From positions 1-64,000 of the forward strand of contig JAJZDW010000015.1 of assembly GCA_021851405.1 (NCBI GenBank): 64,000 nt of DNA. Reading direction: 5' to 3'. Below, one piece after another: positions 8,260 to 16,820 of the stretch. Below the pieces are notes generated by a model that ran no database searches, was not told the origin of the DNA, and worked only from the letters and a program-made list of their open reading frames with translations. The DNA comes from Pseudomonadota bacterium (lineage in GTDB: Bacteria > Pseudomonadota > Gammaproteobacteria > Steroidobacterales > Steroidobacteraceae). The position numbers and the translations under genes are program-made. Numbering within the stretch: position 1 is the first letter of the stretch; the number at the start of each line of letters is the position of its first letter.

Positions 8260-9057
8260 TCAGGGCGTCTGCATGCGGCGGAGAAACTGCCGGATGCGCG
8301 CCGCGTTGGTTCCAATGTCGCTCAGCCCGACTCGCGATTCGCTGCGCACGTCGACGCGCGAGCCGGTGCCGTCCGGCCGGATCCGCACCACGATGTCGTC
8401 CTTGAAATCGAAAAAGAACGTGTGGGCGGTCGCCTCGAGGCGGCCCTGCGTCGGCTCGACGGCATCGATGCGCCAACCGAGCGCCCCGGCCACCTGCCGT
8501 GCCCTTGCCAGCGTCTGCGCCGGCGGCAGGGCGAGAACCAGGGGCTTGATGTTCGGGTAGTACTCGCGCTGCAACCGCGGTACGTCGATCATTTTACCGC
8601 CAGGACCGGGTACTTCGCGACGGTATTGCGCCGGGACGGGGGCGTGCGCGCGGGCGCGCAACGCCAGTATGCGCTCGAATTGAGGCGGATCGCGCAGATC
8701 CGTGCTGATGTCGTTGATCGGCGGGCTGGTTCGCGCCCGCTCCACCCAGGAGAGCACATAGGCGATCACCGCCAAGCCGATGATGATGCCGACCACCGCG
8801 GCGGTGCCCGGCATGCGCGTGCCCTTCAACGTCGAGAACAGCACGCCGACGACGGTCGTCGCCGTGCCGAGCACCACGACGCCGAGGCCGATCACCAATG
8901 TCATCAGCGCCGGACCGACGCCGGTCAGCTCGAAGCGGTTGAGCGGGCCTGCCGCCAGTGTGATGAGCAGTCCAGCGGCGAGAATCCACAGACCGGCGCG
9001 GGTGATTCGCCCCGGCCAGCGCGGCGGCCGCAGCGAGGGAAATGGAGGGGTATTCAT
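8260..9057 (-). CDS. DUF1499 membrane-anchored protein
   Basis: A 265-residue protein of unknown function. Three hydrophobic segments fill the first half (about 20-40, 47-75 and 82-102, for example TLVIGLGVVVLGTATTVVGVLF). The C-terminal half is a DUF1499 domain, recognisable by TAHTFFFDFKDDIVVRIRPD and the block VDVRSESRVGLSDIGTNAAR. A GGGGAG ribosome site before MNTPPFPSL decides the start; the frame remains open far upstream, but that part is antisense to mtnP. It lies upstream of gshA, with an 18-base gap. The position of the DUF1499 domain relative to the membrane is not clear from sequence. Confidence 0.85.
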   Translation of the reverse strand: MNTPPFPSLRPPRWPGRITRAGLWILAAGLLITLAAGPLNRFELTGVGPALMTLVIGLGVVVLGTATTVVGVLFSTLKGTRMPGTAAVVGIIIGLAVIAYVLSWVERARTSPPINDISTDLRDPPQFERILALRARAHAPVPAQYRREVPGPGGKMIDVPRLQREYYPNIKPLVLALPPAQTLARARQVAGALGWRIDAVEPTQGRLEATAHTFFFDFKDDIVVRIRPDGTGSRVDVRSESRVGLSDIGTNAARIRQFLRRMQTP

Positions 9058-9150
9058 GGAGAGCTCCCCGTGAACAGGCGTCGATCTTGTTGCCCGGCGT
9101 CGTTTGAGGCATCTTGCAGCCTCGCGGCCACTGGCGCAACAGAGATTCCC

Positions 9151-9999
9151 ATGATGATCGGCATTATCGGCGGTACCGGCCTTTACCGCATGGACGGCTT
9201 GAAGGTCAACGAAACGCGGCACGTGGATACGCCATTCGGCGCCCCCTCTGCGCCGGTGATGCTCGGCAGCCTCGATGGCAGACCGGTCGCCTTTCTGGCG
9301 CGGCACGGGCTTGAGCATCACCTGCTGCCGAGTGAGATCAATTTTCGCGCCAACATCTGGGCGCTGAAGGGTCTCGGAGTGCGCACGGTGATCGGCGTGT
9401 CGGCGGTCGGGAGCCTGCGCGAGGAGATCCGCCCGGGAGACCTGGCGCTGCCGGCGCAATACCTGGATTTCACCAAGGGCCTGCGGGCGGCGAGTTTCTT
9501 CGGTCAGGGCATGGTTGCGCACATTTCCACGGCACACCCGGCGTGCGCGGCCACGAGTGCACTGCTCGGTGAGGCCGCCGAGGCCATTGGGTTGCCGCTG
9601 CACCGCGAGAAGACATATGCCTGCGTCGAGGGTCCGCGGCTCGGCACGCGCGCGGAGAGTTTCTGGCTGCGCGGCGCCGGGGCCGACCTGGTCGGCATGA
9701 CCAACGTACCGGAGGCATTTCTCGCACTCGAGGCGCAACTGGGCTACTGCACTGTGGCTGTCGCGACCGATTACGACTGCTGGCTCGATGATCCGACTCA
9801 ACACGTGTCGCTCGAGCAGGTCATGAGTCAGTTTCGTGACAGCCTGACGCGCGTGCAGCGCCTGATCGCGCACGCGGTGGCGCGATATCGCGACGATGAA
9901 TCGCGCCCCTGCCGGCACGCGCTGCGCTCGGCAGTCGTCACCCCGCGCGAGCAACTCACCGCGGCACAGCGTGCCATTCTCGACTTTCTCAGCAGCTGA
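9151..9999 (+). CDS. mtnP: S-methyl-5'-thioadenosine phosphorylase
   Basis: A 282-residue member of the MTAP branch of purine nucleoside phosphorylases. It cleaves methylthioadenosine, a by-product of polyamine synthesis, with phosphate to adenine and methylthioribose-1-phosphate. Visible motifs are the phosphate-binding GIIGGTGLYRM, FLARHGLEHHLLPSEINFRAN, the block CVEGPRLGTRAES, NVPEAFLALEAQLGYCT and VATDYDCW. The two aspartates in TDYDCW match the adenine-contacting residues of human MTAP, so methylthioadenosine rather than methylthioinosine is the more likely substrate; that point is inference. Two ATGs start the frame and no strong ribosome site is seen. It is divergent from the DUF1499 gene and converges on the DUF2064 gene with a 9-base gap. 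Confidence 0.88.
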   Translation: MMIGIIGGTGLYRMDGLKVNETRHVDTPFGAPSAPVMLGSLDGRPVAFLARHGLEHHLLPSEINFRANIWALKGLGVRTVIGVSAVGSLREEIRPGDLALPAQYLDFTKGLRAASFFGQGMVAHISTAHPACAATSALLGEAAEAIGLPLHREKTYACVEGPRLGTRAESFWLRGAGADLVGMTNVPEAFLALEAQLGYCTVAVATDYDCWLDDPTQHVSLEQVMSQFRDSLTRVQRLIAHAVARYRDDESRPCRHALRSAVVTPREQLTAAQRAILDFLSS

Positions 10000-10008
10000 C
10001 CTACGCCC

Positions 10009-10710
10009 TCAGGTACGCCGCGGGGCGTCGGGGAGCTGCAGGCCGCACAGCAGCTCGCGCAGGCGCCGGCGCGCAGCCCGCCGATCGTCCACGAGTCGTT
10101 CGATCGCGAGGTGGCAATCGGCCGGTTCGTCGACGTCGTAGGAACTCTCCAGCCGCTCCACGGAGCGGCCCGAGTGACGGCAGAGGCGCTCGAGCGCCGC
10201 GCCGAGCGTCGCCTCGCTCCAGGGCAGTGCGGCCAGATCGGGCCACCCCGTCCGTGATCCCATCAGCGTCACGCCGCCATCGGCCGCCGGCATCAGCACG
10301 ACGTCGGCGCGCTCGAGCGCAGCGGCCGCCGCCGTGAGCTGCACCGGGTGCAGCGACGGCGCATCGCTGCCGATGAACACCACGTGACGGTAGCCGCGAC
10401 GGCGCACCCGTCCATCGACCGCCGCGATCCGCTCGCCGAGATTGCCGTCGGGCTGCGCGATGATCTGCGCCTCACGCTCCAACAGCCCGGCAGCCCAGGC
10501 GGCATCCGCGCTGCGTGCCGGGGAGAGCACCACCGGGCCCGGCCATGCCGCAACATCCTCCAGGGCGCACTGCAGCAGCGCTTGGGCAACGGCGAACGCC
10601 GGTTCGTCACCCAGTGCGCGCGCCAGACGGCGCTTGCCCTCACCGTGCGCCGGACGGCGGCAGAACAGGACCAGTGCGGCGCTGCGCCCACTCGGGAGGT
10701 CGGTCGTCAC
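10009..10710 (-). CDS. DUF2064 (TIGR04282-type) glycosyltransferase-fold protein
   Basis: A 233-residue protein of the nucleotide-diphospho-sugar transferase fold, DUF2064 group. The N-terminus LVLFCRRPAHGEGKRRLARAL carries the KxRL element of the nucleotide-binding loop, HVVFIGSDAPSLHPVQLTAA holds the conserved GSDxPxL motif, and ADGGVTLMGSR the following glycine-rich element. SSYDVDEPADC is the usual closing motif. The start codon is GTG; I see no better alternative. The natural substrate of the family is not established, although members occur near glycosyltransferase and cofactor genes. The next gene upstream on the strand is the GST, 58 bases away, so the two may be co-transcribed. Confidence 0.8.
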   Translation of the reverse strand: MTTDLPSGRSAALVLFCRRPAHGEGKRRLARALGDEPAFAVAQALLQCALEDVAAWPGPVVLSPARSADAAWAAGLLEREAQIIAQPDGNLGERIAAVDGRVRRRGYRHVVFIGSDAPSLHPVQLTAAAAALERADVVLMPAADGGVTLMGSRTGWPDLAALPWSEATLGAALERLCRHSGRSVERLESSYDVDEPADCHLAIERLVDDRRAARRRLRELLCGLQLPDAPRRT

Positions 10711-10768
10711 AGTCGTGCCGCTCGGCGACGGCGCGTGCCGGGCGGGCGATGTCTTGGCATCGATGCCG

Positions 10769-11365
10769 TCAGACCCCGTCGAGTGCCAGGGCGCGCTGAA
10801 AGGCCGGACGATTCACGACACGGTCGGCGTAGGCATCGATCACCGCGTTGCGCTCCATCAGCGGAGTGTCGCGGAACATCGCCAAAGTCGTTCCGTACAG
10901 CACGTCTGCGGCGCTGAAGCGCTCCCCGAGCAGGTACGGTCCGCGCGAGAGCAGCGTGATCAGGGTCGGCACCGTTTCGTCGACGTCCACCCAGCCCGCC
11001 GTCCCGCGCGGCACGGCGACCTTGAGAAACTTCGACACGAAGGCCGGTTCGAGCACGCCGCTGTAGTAGGCCAGCCAGGAGAGGTAGGGCGCACGATCCA
11101 ACTCGCCGACCAGCGGTCCGAGCCCGCGATCGGCAAAGCGGTCCGTGAGATACAGCACGATGGCGGAGGACTCGAACACGACCGTGCCGTCATCGCTGAT
11201 GGCGGGGACTTTGCCGTGCGGGTGCGGGTTGCGCGGATCGACGGCACCCGAGCCGTCGCGCTTGCGAACCTCGACGCGGCGGATCTCGTAGGGAACGCCG
11301 AACTCCTCGAGCAGGAAGATGAAGCGTGTGGAGCGCGTCTTGGGGTGGTGAAACAGCGTGATCAT
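10769..11365 (-). CDS. Glutathione S-transferase family protein
   Basis: A 198-residue cytosolic GST. The thioredoxin-like N-domain begins ITLFHHPKTRSTRFIFLLEE, in which the serine of TRS is the likely thiol-activating residue, followed by GKVPAISDDGTVVFESSAIV, the glutathione-binding cis-proline and ES element. The helical C-domain contains GPYLLGERFSAADVLYG, the N-capping motif of this superfamily. A GAGG ribosome site precedes the ATG. The 89 bases upstream contain an unusually AT-rich palindrome with strong likeness to a LexA operator, overlapping a TACAAT -10-like element, so transcription may be DNA-damage responsive. The substrate is unknown. Confidence 0.9.
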   Translation of the reverse strand: MITLFHHPKTRSTRFIFLLEEFGVPYEIRRVEVRKRDGSGAVDPRNPHPHGKVPAISDDGTVVFESSAIVLYLTDRFADRGLGPLVGELDRAPYLSWLAYYSGVLEPAFVSKFLKVAVPRGTAGWVDVDETVPTLITLLSRGPYLLGERFSAADVLYGTTLAMFRDTPLMERNAVIDAYADRVVNRPAFQRALALDGV

Positions 11366-11390
11366 GACCTCACCGGAGCGGACTGCGAGA

Positions 11391-11406
11391 TTGTATAAAT
11401 ATACAG
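11391..11406 (-). promoter_or_regulatory. LexA (SOS) box-like palindrome upstream of the GST gene
   Basis: Read on the minus strand the site is AACTGTATATTTATACAATC (11389-11408), matching 16 of 20 positions of the E. coli LexA consensus TACTGTATATATATACAGTA. The core is CTGT-N8-ACAA, one base from the perfect CTGT-N8-ACAG. It lies 26-41 bases before the GST start and overlaps a likely -10 hexamer (TACAAT, 11390-11395), a position suited to repression. The site stands out as an AT-rich island in a GC-rich intergenic stretch. Confidence 0.5.
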
Positions 11407-11454
11407 TTCACAAGGCTCACCGGCAAGCTCACCCGTCCCCGGGGTGGACGCCCT

Positions 11455-13257
11455 CTAGCCCGAGGACGGCCCGGCGCTGCGCCACAGCGGAGAGTCATCC
11501 GGCAATTCATCGATGCGCCGCACGGTGTATTCATAGCCGGCCTGGACGGCCTGATCGAATGCCCGCCAGTTGAGCATGTCGATCGCGGCGAGCGGCGGGC
11601 GCAACAGCAGATCGGTCCGCTCACGTTGCGCGGCCGTCTGCGCCGAGCTGTTGACCATCCCGGTGCGCCAGAGAATCTGAAAGATGTTCGGCAACTGCCG
11701 GCGCGCCTTGATCCAGCGCATGATCTGCCAGGGCAGCGGCACGTCGATCTCACCGCCATGCGTCGCAAAGGCCCGGTCCGCCCCCGCATCGCAGCCGATG
11801 ACCGGGCCGCGACCGAGCTCGAGCATGATGTCCACCGGCAGATTGTTCATCGCTCCGCCATCGACCAGCACCTCCCCGTCCTGTATCACGGGCGGCAGCA
11901 CACCGGGCACCGACACCGAGGCGCGCAGCGCTCGCCACAGCTCCCCGCGCCGATGCACGTGCGGGTGCCCGGAGGTCAGGTTCGCCGAAACGCAGAAGTG
12001 CGCGAGCGGCAGATCCTCGATCGCCGTGTCGCCGAACGCTTCGAACAGCAGGCGACTGACCTTGTGGCCCGAGACCAGCGAGATGAACGGCAGCGTGTAA
12101 TCGCGCAGCGGACGCGAGTCGACGAAGTAGTGGCGGATCCGCTCGGTGAGTTCCTGGAGGTTCCAGCGCGCCGCGACGCCGGCGGCCAGGATCGCGCCCA
12201 TGCTCGTGCCACCCAGCAGATCGATCGGAATGCCCGCCTCGGAGAGGGCCCTGATGGCACCGATATGGGCAAATCCCCGCGCCCCGCCCCCCGAGAGCAC
12301 CAGCCCGACCGCTCGCCCGGTGAGCATGCGCGCCAGGCGCGCATAGTCGGCCGCCGACTGCACGTGATGGTGGGGAATCTCCGGCAGGTTCGTCAGCCAG
12401 CGTGCCGCCGCCCCGGTCTCGATGCCACTGTCGTGGAGCAGCACCAGCTCCCAGCGCTGTGGGGTGAGACTCTGGTCGTGCGGCCAGCGCAGCGCGGCCC
12501 AACTGCCGGCCGGACTCTCCGCGCGCGCCAACAGCAGCAGCGCATCGGCCTGTCGCTCGCAGAGCTTGGTCCAGCGGTTCGGCGTCGGCTCGGCCACGTA
12601 GACGACGAAGTCGTTGGAGGATTCGATGTTGTTGAACCACTGACTGGTATGGGCCGCGCCGCGCGCATTCCAAACCAGCTCGGTGCGTCCGAACTGGCCG
12701 AGCGCCTTGACCAGCCCGGTGGAGAAGCCGGCGAAATCGACCTCCAGACTCTGCGGCAATACCGTGAACGTGCAGGCGCCACGCACGTGCGCGCGCGCCG
12801 GCGGGCCGTCCATGCGCTCCAGCCGGTTGACCATCAACTGCGCGATGCGCCACACGGCCTCCGGCTCGCGGCGCAGCACGTCGTTGAATGCTCGGGCGGA
12901 AATGCGCGCCAGCTCGGTGTTGCGCAGCGCCACGACGTTGGCGGTGCGCGGATGACCGGAGATCAGCCCCATCTCCCCGACCGTATCTCCGGCGGCGAGC
13001 CGGGCGAGAAAGCGCCCCTGGGCGCGCCCGCCGGCGGCCAGCACCGCGAGGCTGCCGCTGAGCACCACGTACAGCGCATCGGCCGGCTCCCCGGCGGAGA
13101 ACAGCACCGCGCCGCCCGGCAGCGACAACCACTCGGCTGCCGCGGCGATGGCGCCGAGCACCGCCGGTGCGAGGCCGCTGAACAGCGGCATTTCCCCCAA
13201 TAAGACCGCGAGTTCATCGCGCAGCGTCCTGCTGTCCTCGAAGATGCCAGGGCTCAT
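11455..13257 (-). CDS. Patatin-like phospholipase with cyclic-nucleotide-binding domain
   Basis: A 600-residue NTE-like protein. Residues about 15-140 form a CRP-type cyclic-nucleotide-binding domain (LFSAGEPADALYVVLSGSLA, GDTVGEMGLISGHPRTANVV). A middle region (about 155-310) without recognised motif leads to a patatin domain (about 318-490) with oxyanion loop GGGARG, nucleophile serine in GTSMG and the catalytic aspartate in DGG. It probably hydrolyses lysophospholipids or related esters, with activity possibly gated by nucleotide binding. A GGAGAG ribosome site before MSPGIFEDS decides the start; an in-frame extension upstream lacks family likeness. The thiolase gene lies 211 bases upstream on the same strand. 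The segment between holds short GC-rich repeats but no recognised gene. Confidence 0.88.
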   Translation of the reverse strand: MSPGIFEDSRTLRDELAVLLGEMPLFSGLAPAVLGAIAAAAEWLSLPGGAVLFSAGEPADALYVVLSGSLAVLAAGGRAQGRFLARLAAGDTVGEMGLISGHPRTANVVALRNTELARISARAFNDVLRREPEAVWRIAQLMVNRLERMDGPPARAHVRGACTFTVLPQSLEVDFAGFSTGLVKALGQFGRTELVWNARGAAHTSQWFNNIESSNDFVVYVAEPTPNRWTKLCERQADALLLLARAESPAGSWAALRWPHDQSLTPQRWELVLLHDSGIETGAAARWLTNLPEIPHHHVQSAADYARLARMLTGRAVGLVLSGGGARGFAHIGAIRALSEAGIPIDLLGGTSMGAILAAGVAARWNLQELTERIRHYFVDSRPLRDYTLPFISLVSGHKVSRLLFEAFGDTAIEDLPLAHFCVSANLTSGHPHVHRRGELWRALRASVSVPGVLPPVIQDGEVLVDGGAMNNLPVDIMLELGRGPVIGCDAGADRAFATHGGEIDVPLPWQIMRWIKARRQLPNIFQILWRTGMVNSSAQTAAQRERTDLLLRPPLAAIDMLNWRAFDQAVQAGYEYTVRRIDELPDDSPLWRSAGPSSG

Positions 13258-13468
13258 TGCGCTCTCTCCGACAGCTGGCTCGGTGTATGACCGGTTTGAA
13301 TCCTCCCGCGTGCCGGCCGCTCCGCCGGCTGCTCCTGCGCGGCAGCCGCCGCGCTCGCACAGCAGCACGGGCAGCATCGCCCGCGCTGCGCTCTTATCCT
13401 CCCCGCGTGCTGCCGCACGTCTGTGTGTGTATCTGCGGGCGCGCCTCCGGGCAGCGCACCCCCACCCG

Positions 13469-14755
13469 TTATTTCTGCACGATCGCCGCGACGCCCATCC
13501 CACCCGCGGTGCACACTGAGATCAGGCCGCGCCGGGCCGTCGGGTCGCCGGCCAGGAGCTTCGCGAGCGTCGCCAGGACGCGCGTGCCGGTGGCCGCGAA
13601 CGGATGACCGATGGCGAGGCTGCCGCCTTTGACGTTCAGCCGCGTGCGCTCGATACCGCCGAGCGGCGCCTCGAGACCGAGAGTGTCGCGGCAGAACGCG
13701 GCCGATTCCCACGCGGCGAGCGTGCACAACACCTGGGCCGCGAATGCCTCGTGAATCTCGTAGTAATCGAAATCCTGCAAGGCCAAGCGCGCATCACGCA
13801 GCATGGCCGGGACCGCATAGGCCGGCGCCATGAGCAGCCCCTCGTGTCCGCTCGCGAAGTCCACGGCCCAGACCTTGCCGTACGAAAGGTAGGCGAGCAC
13901 CGGCAGTTGGTGCCGCTCGGCCCACGCCTCGCAGGCGAGCAGCACGGCACTCGCACCATCGGTGAGCGGGGTACTGTTGCCGGCCGTGAGGGTGCCGTCG
14001 CGCACATCGAAGCTCGGTCGCAGCTTGGCGAGCTTCTCGGGTGACGTGTCCGAGCGCACGTTGTTGTCGGTCGCGAGCCCCAAGTAGGGCTCGACCAGAT
14101 CGTCGTAGAAGCCCTCGCGCCACGCCGCGGCGGCAGCGCAGTGGCTCTGGTAGGCGAGCTGATCCTGCGCCTCGCGCCCGACGCGCCAGCGTTGCACCAT
14201 CAGCTCGGTGCTCTCGCCCATCGACAGTCCGGTGCGCGGCTCGGCGACCGTGGGGAACACCGGCTTGAAATGCCGCGGTCGCAGCCGCAACCACGGCGCG
14301 AGGCGCTCACCGGCGCTTCTGCCGCGGTAACTGGCGAGCAGCAGTCTCTGGTAAGCGCGCGGATAGACCACGGGCGGATCGCTGATCGTGTCGACACCGG
14401 CGGCGATGCCCGAGTCGATCTGCCCGAGGGCGATCTTGTTGCCGATCGCGATCGCCGCCTCGAGGCTGGTGCCGCAGGCGCGCTGCAGATCGAGGCCCGG
14501 GGTCTGCGGGTCGAGTCCGCTCGACAGTACGCTCTCGCGCGTGAGGTTGAAGTCCTTGGAGTGTTTCAGGACGGCGCCGGCGACGACATCGCCGAGACGT
14601 TGGCCCTCGAGCCGGCAGCGCTGCACCAGGGCGCGCAGCACCGCGGTGAGCATGTCCGAGTTGCCCACGCTCGCGTACGCGCTATAGGCCCTGGCAAAAG
14701 GAATGCGCACGCCGCCGACGATCGCGACACGCCGCACGGCTGAGCCGACCAGCAT
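13469..14755 (-). CDS. Acetyl-CoA C-acyltransferase (thiolase, FadI-like)
   Basis: A 428-residue thiolase, likely the thiolytic step of fatty acid beta-oxidation or an acetoacetyl-CoA-forming enzyme. The nucleophilic cysteine is in LQRACGTSLEAAIAIGN, the general-base histidine in NVKGGSLAIGHPFAATG, and the second cysteine in CTAGGMGVAAI. EIHEAFAAQ replaces the commoner NEAFA form, as in FadI-type enzymes. A very strong ribosome site (GAGGGAGGGGG) precedes the ATG. An 8-bp perfect hairpin lies just upstream of that site. The dienelactone hydrolase gene is divergent. No hydratase/dehydrogenase (fadJ) gene is adjacent, so its pathway partner is elsewhere; fadE is also in this window. Confidence 0.9.
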   Translation of the reverse strand: MLVGSAVRRVAIVGGVRIPFARAYSAYASVGNSDMLTAVLRALVQRCRLEGQRLGDVVAGAVLKHSKDFNLTRESVLSSGLDPQTPGLDLQRACGTSLEAAIAIGNKIALGQIDSGIAAGVDTISDPPVVYPRAYQRLLLASYRGRSAGERLAPWLRLRPRHFKPVFPTVAEPRTGLSMGESTELMVQRWRVGREAQDQLAYQSHCAAAAAWREGFYDDLVEPYLGLATDNNVRSDTSPEKLAKLRPSFDVRDGTLTAGNSTPLTDGASAVLLACEAWAERHQLPVLAYLSYGKVWAVDFASGHEGLLMAPAYAVPAMLRDARLALQDFDYYEIHEAFAAQVLCTLAAWESAAFCRDTLGLEAPLGGIERTRLNVKGGSLAIGHPFAATGTRVLATLAKLLAGDPTARRGLISVCTAGGMGVAAIVQK

Positions 14756-14766
14756 GACCCCCTCCC

Positions 14767-14787
14767 TCGGGACGGGTCGCGTCCCGA
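14767..14787 (-). promoter_or_regulatory. Hairpin immediately upstream of the thiolase ribosome site
   Basis: A perfect 8-bp inverted repeat, TCGGGACG and CGTCCCGA, around a GGTCG loop. On the minus strand the hairpin ends directly at the GAGGGAGGGGG ribosome site of the thiolase gene. It could be a 5'UTR stem that protects or tunes translation, or a dyad operator in the divergent promoter region; neither is shown. Confidence 0.35.
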
Positions 14788-14930
14788 TCCGGCTCCTAGG
14801 CTATCATGGGCGGCGCGCACCGGGCCAAGCGCCCCCCGGCGGGCGGCTCGAGCCGCTTCCCCGGGCCGGGTCCGCGCGATATCCTGCGGCATCCCGCTGC
14901 CGCCTGAACGACGTGAAAGTTGAGCAGTTT

Positions 14931-15614
14931 ATGGGCGATTTCACCACGCTGATGGCCCGCGACGGGCACCAGTTCCAGGCCTATCTGGCCGCCCCGCCGG
15001 GCTCCGCCCGCGGCGCCGTCGTCGTCATCCAGGAGATCTTCGGGGTCAACGCGCACATCCGTGCCGTGACCGACGGTTTTGCCACCGAGGGCTACACGGC
15101 GATTGCGCCGTGCATGTTCGATCGGATCCGGCGCGGGATCGAGCTCGGCTACAGTGCCGCGGAGATCGACGAGGGCCGCGGCTACATGCAGCAATTGCAG
15201 CCGGATCAGACCCTGAAGGATCTGGCCGCGGCGATTGCCGTCGTCAAACACGCCGGCCGCGTCGGCACGGTCGGGTACTGCTGGGGTGGTGCGCAGTCGT
15301 ATCGCGCCGCCTGCCTGCTGCCCGTCGACTGCGCGGTGGTGTACTACGGCCGGGCCCAGGACGCCGGCAAGTCGCCGCATTGTCCGGTGCTGTATCACTT
15401 CGGCAGCGAGGACCGGAGCATTCCGCTCGCCGAGCTCGAGCCGATGCGCCAGCGCGATCCGGGGGGCGTCTTTTACGTCTACCCGGGGGCCGGCCACGGC
15501 TTCAATTGCGACCTGCGAGCGTCCTACGACGCTGCGGCCGCCGCCGTGGCCCGCCGGCGAACTCTGGAGTTCCTCGAGCAGCACCTGCGCAGCGAGGAGC
15601 GCCCGGCCGGGTGA
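14931..15614 (+). CDS. Dienelactone hydrolase family protein
   Basis: A 227-residue alpha/beta hydrolase of the dienelactone hydrolase family. The nucleophile is the cysteine of GYCWGG, the histidine is in GAGHGFNCD, the aspartate in FGSEDRSIPL, and VVVIQEIFGVNAHIR near residue 30 carries the conserved glutamate that positions the cysteine. The ATG giving MGDFTTLMARDGHQ matches the usual family start; an in-frame GTG 18 bases upstream is possible, and neither has a strong ribosome site. Family members open cyclic esters; in organisms without chlorocatechol genes the real substrate is usually unknown. It is followed by a GC-rich hairpin and then hemH. Confidence 0.88.
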   Translation: MGDFTTLMARDGHQFQAYLAAPPGSARGAVVVIQEIFGVNAHIRAVTDGFATEGYTAIAPCMFDRIRRGIELGYSAAEIDEGRGYMQQLQPDQTLKDLAAAIAVVKHAGRVGTVGYCWGGAQSYRAACLLPVDCAVVYYGRAQDAGKSPHCPVLYHFGSEDRSIPLAELEPMRQRDPGGVFYVYPGAGHGFNCDLRASYDAAAAAVARRRTLEFLEQHLRSEERPAG

Positions 15615-15621
15615 GGCCGTG

Positions 15622-15644
15622 CCCCGGGGCGCCGTGCGCCGGGG
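15622..15644 (+). terminator. GC-rich hairpin after the dienelactone hydrolase gene
   Basis: CCCC (15622-15625) and GGCGC (15628-15632) pair with GCGCC (15636-15640) and GGGG (15641-15644), with a GG bulge and CGT loop. It begins 8 bases after the stop codon. Only a short GTTT follows, so it may be a weak or Rho-assisted terminator. Confidence 0.4.
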
Positions 15645-15704
15645 GTAGGGGTTTGCCACAGCGGCACTGGTTGCCGGCCGTTTCACTGCGCTATCGTGCA
15701 CACC

Positions 15705-16778
15705 ATGCGCTATCACAGCTCTGCGGAGGTTCACCGCGACACGGCCGAGCGCATCGGCATTCTCGCGGTCAATTTCGGCACACCCGACTCCCCGGCGCCG
15801 CGCGACGTGCGGCGCTTCCTTGAGCGCATGCTCAGGGATCCGCGAGTCGTCGAACTGCCGCGGCCGCTGTGGCTGCCGATCCTCTACGGGTTCATCCTGC
15901 CGCTGCGGCCGCGGCGCATCGCACCGAAGTACCGCAAGATCTGGTCGGCCGAGGGCTCGCCGCTGCGTGAGTACTCCGAGCGGCTGCGCAGCGGGCTGGC
16001 GAGTCTGCTCGCACAGCGCATGATGGCGCCGTTTTCGCTCGAATTCGCCATGCTCTACGGCACCCCCAGCGTGGCCGATTCGCTGCAGCGGCTGCGCGCC
16101 GCCGGCGCGCGGCGCATCCTGGTGCTACCGCTGTTCCCGCAGTACTGCGGCGCCACCACCGGTGCGGTCTACGATCAAGTCAACGCCGAGCTGGCCGGGT
16201 GGCGGTGGTTGCCGGAGCTGCGCTTCATCAGCGAGTACCACGACCAGCCGCAGTACATCGAGGCGTTGCGCGAGAGTGTGGTGCAGCATTGGGACGCACG
16301 CGGGCGCACCGGCCATCTGGTGATTTCCTTTCACGGCATCCCCGAACATTACTTCCACCAGGGCGATCCGTATTTCTGCAAGTGTCAGAAGACCGCGCGG
16401 CTGCTCGCCGAGGAGCTGCTGCTGAAGGATGGCGAGTGGACGGTCACGTTCCAGTCGCGCTTCGGACCCAGCGAGTGGCTGCGTCCCTACACCATCGAGA
16501 CCCTCGCCGCCCTGCCGGCGAGGGGGATCAAGGACGTGACCGTCATCTGCCCGGGATTTGCGGTCGACTGCCTGGAGACGCTCGAGGAAATCGACGTCGA
16601 GAACCGTGCTGCGTTCATGAACGCCGGCGGTGAGCGGTTCGACTACGTGCCGGCGTTGAACGCGCGACCCGCGCACGCCGCCCTGCTCGCCGCGCAGATC
16701 GCACGGCACTGCCAGGGTTGGACCCAGATCGAGCTCGGGCTGCACGCCGCAGCGCAGGCCCGGGACACATCGGTGTAA
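15705..16778 (+). CDS. hemH: Ferrochelatase
   Basis: A 357-residue enzyme that inserts ferrous iron into protoporphyrin IX, the last step of protohaem synthesis, at the inner face of the cytoplasmic membrane. Motifs are ILAVNFGTPDSP, the active-site histidine in ISFHGIPEHYFHQGDPY, the glutamate region TFQSRFGPSEWLRPYT, and VICPGFAVDCLETLEEID. Length fits the proteobacterial family. The ATG at MRYHSSAEV is preferred; a GTG 9 bases earlier is possible. It precedes a cytochrome b561 gene by 42 bases on the same strand, so haem synthesis and a haem protein are likely co-expressed. Confidence 0.95.
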   Translation: MRYHSSAEVHRDTAERIGILAVNFGTPDSPAPRDVRRFLERMLRDPRVVELPRPLWLPILYGFILPLRPRRIAPKYRKIWSAEGSPLREYSERLRSGLASLLAQRMMAPFSLEFAMLYGTPSVADSLQRLRAAGARRILVLPLFPQYCGATTGAVYDQVNAELAGWRWLPELRFISEYHDQPQYIEALRESVVQHWDARGRTGHLVISFHGIPEHYFHQGDPYFCKCQKTARLLAEELLLKDGEWTVTFQSRFGPSEWLRPYTIETLAALPARGIKDVTVICPGFAVDCLETLEEIDVENRAAFMNAGGERFDYVPALNARPAHAALLAAQIARHCQGWTQIELGLHAAAQARDTSV

Positions 16779-16820
16779 CCACTCCCCAGAGAACGCCGGC
16801 TGCTCTAAGCTACCGGCGTG

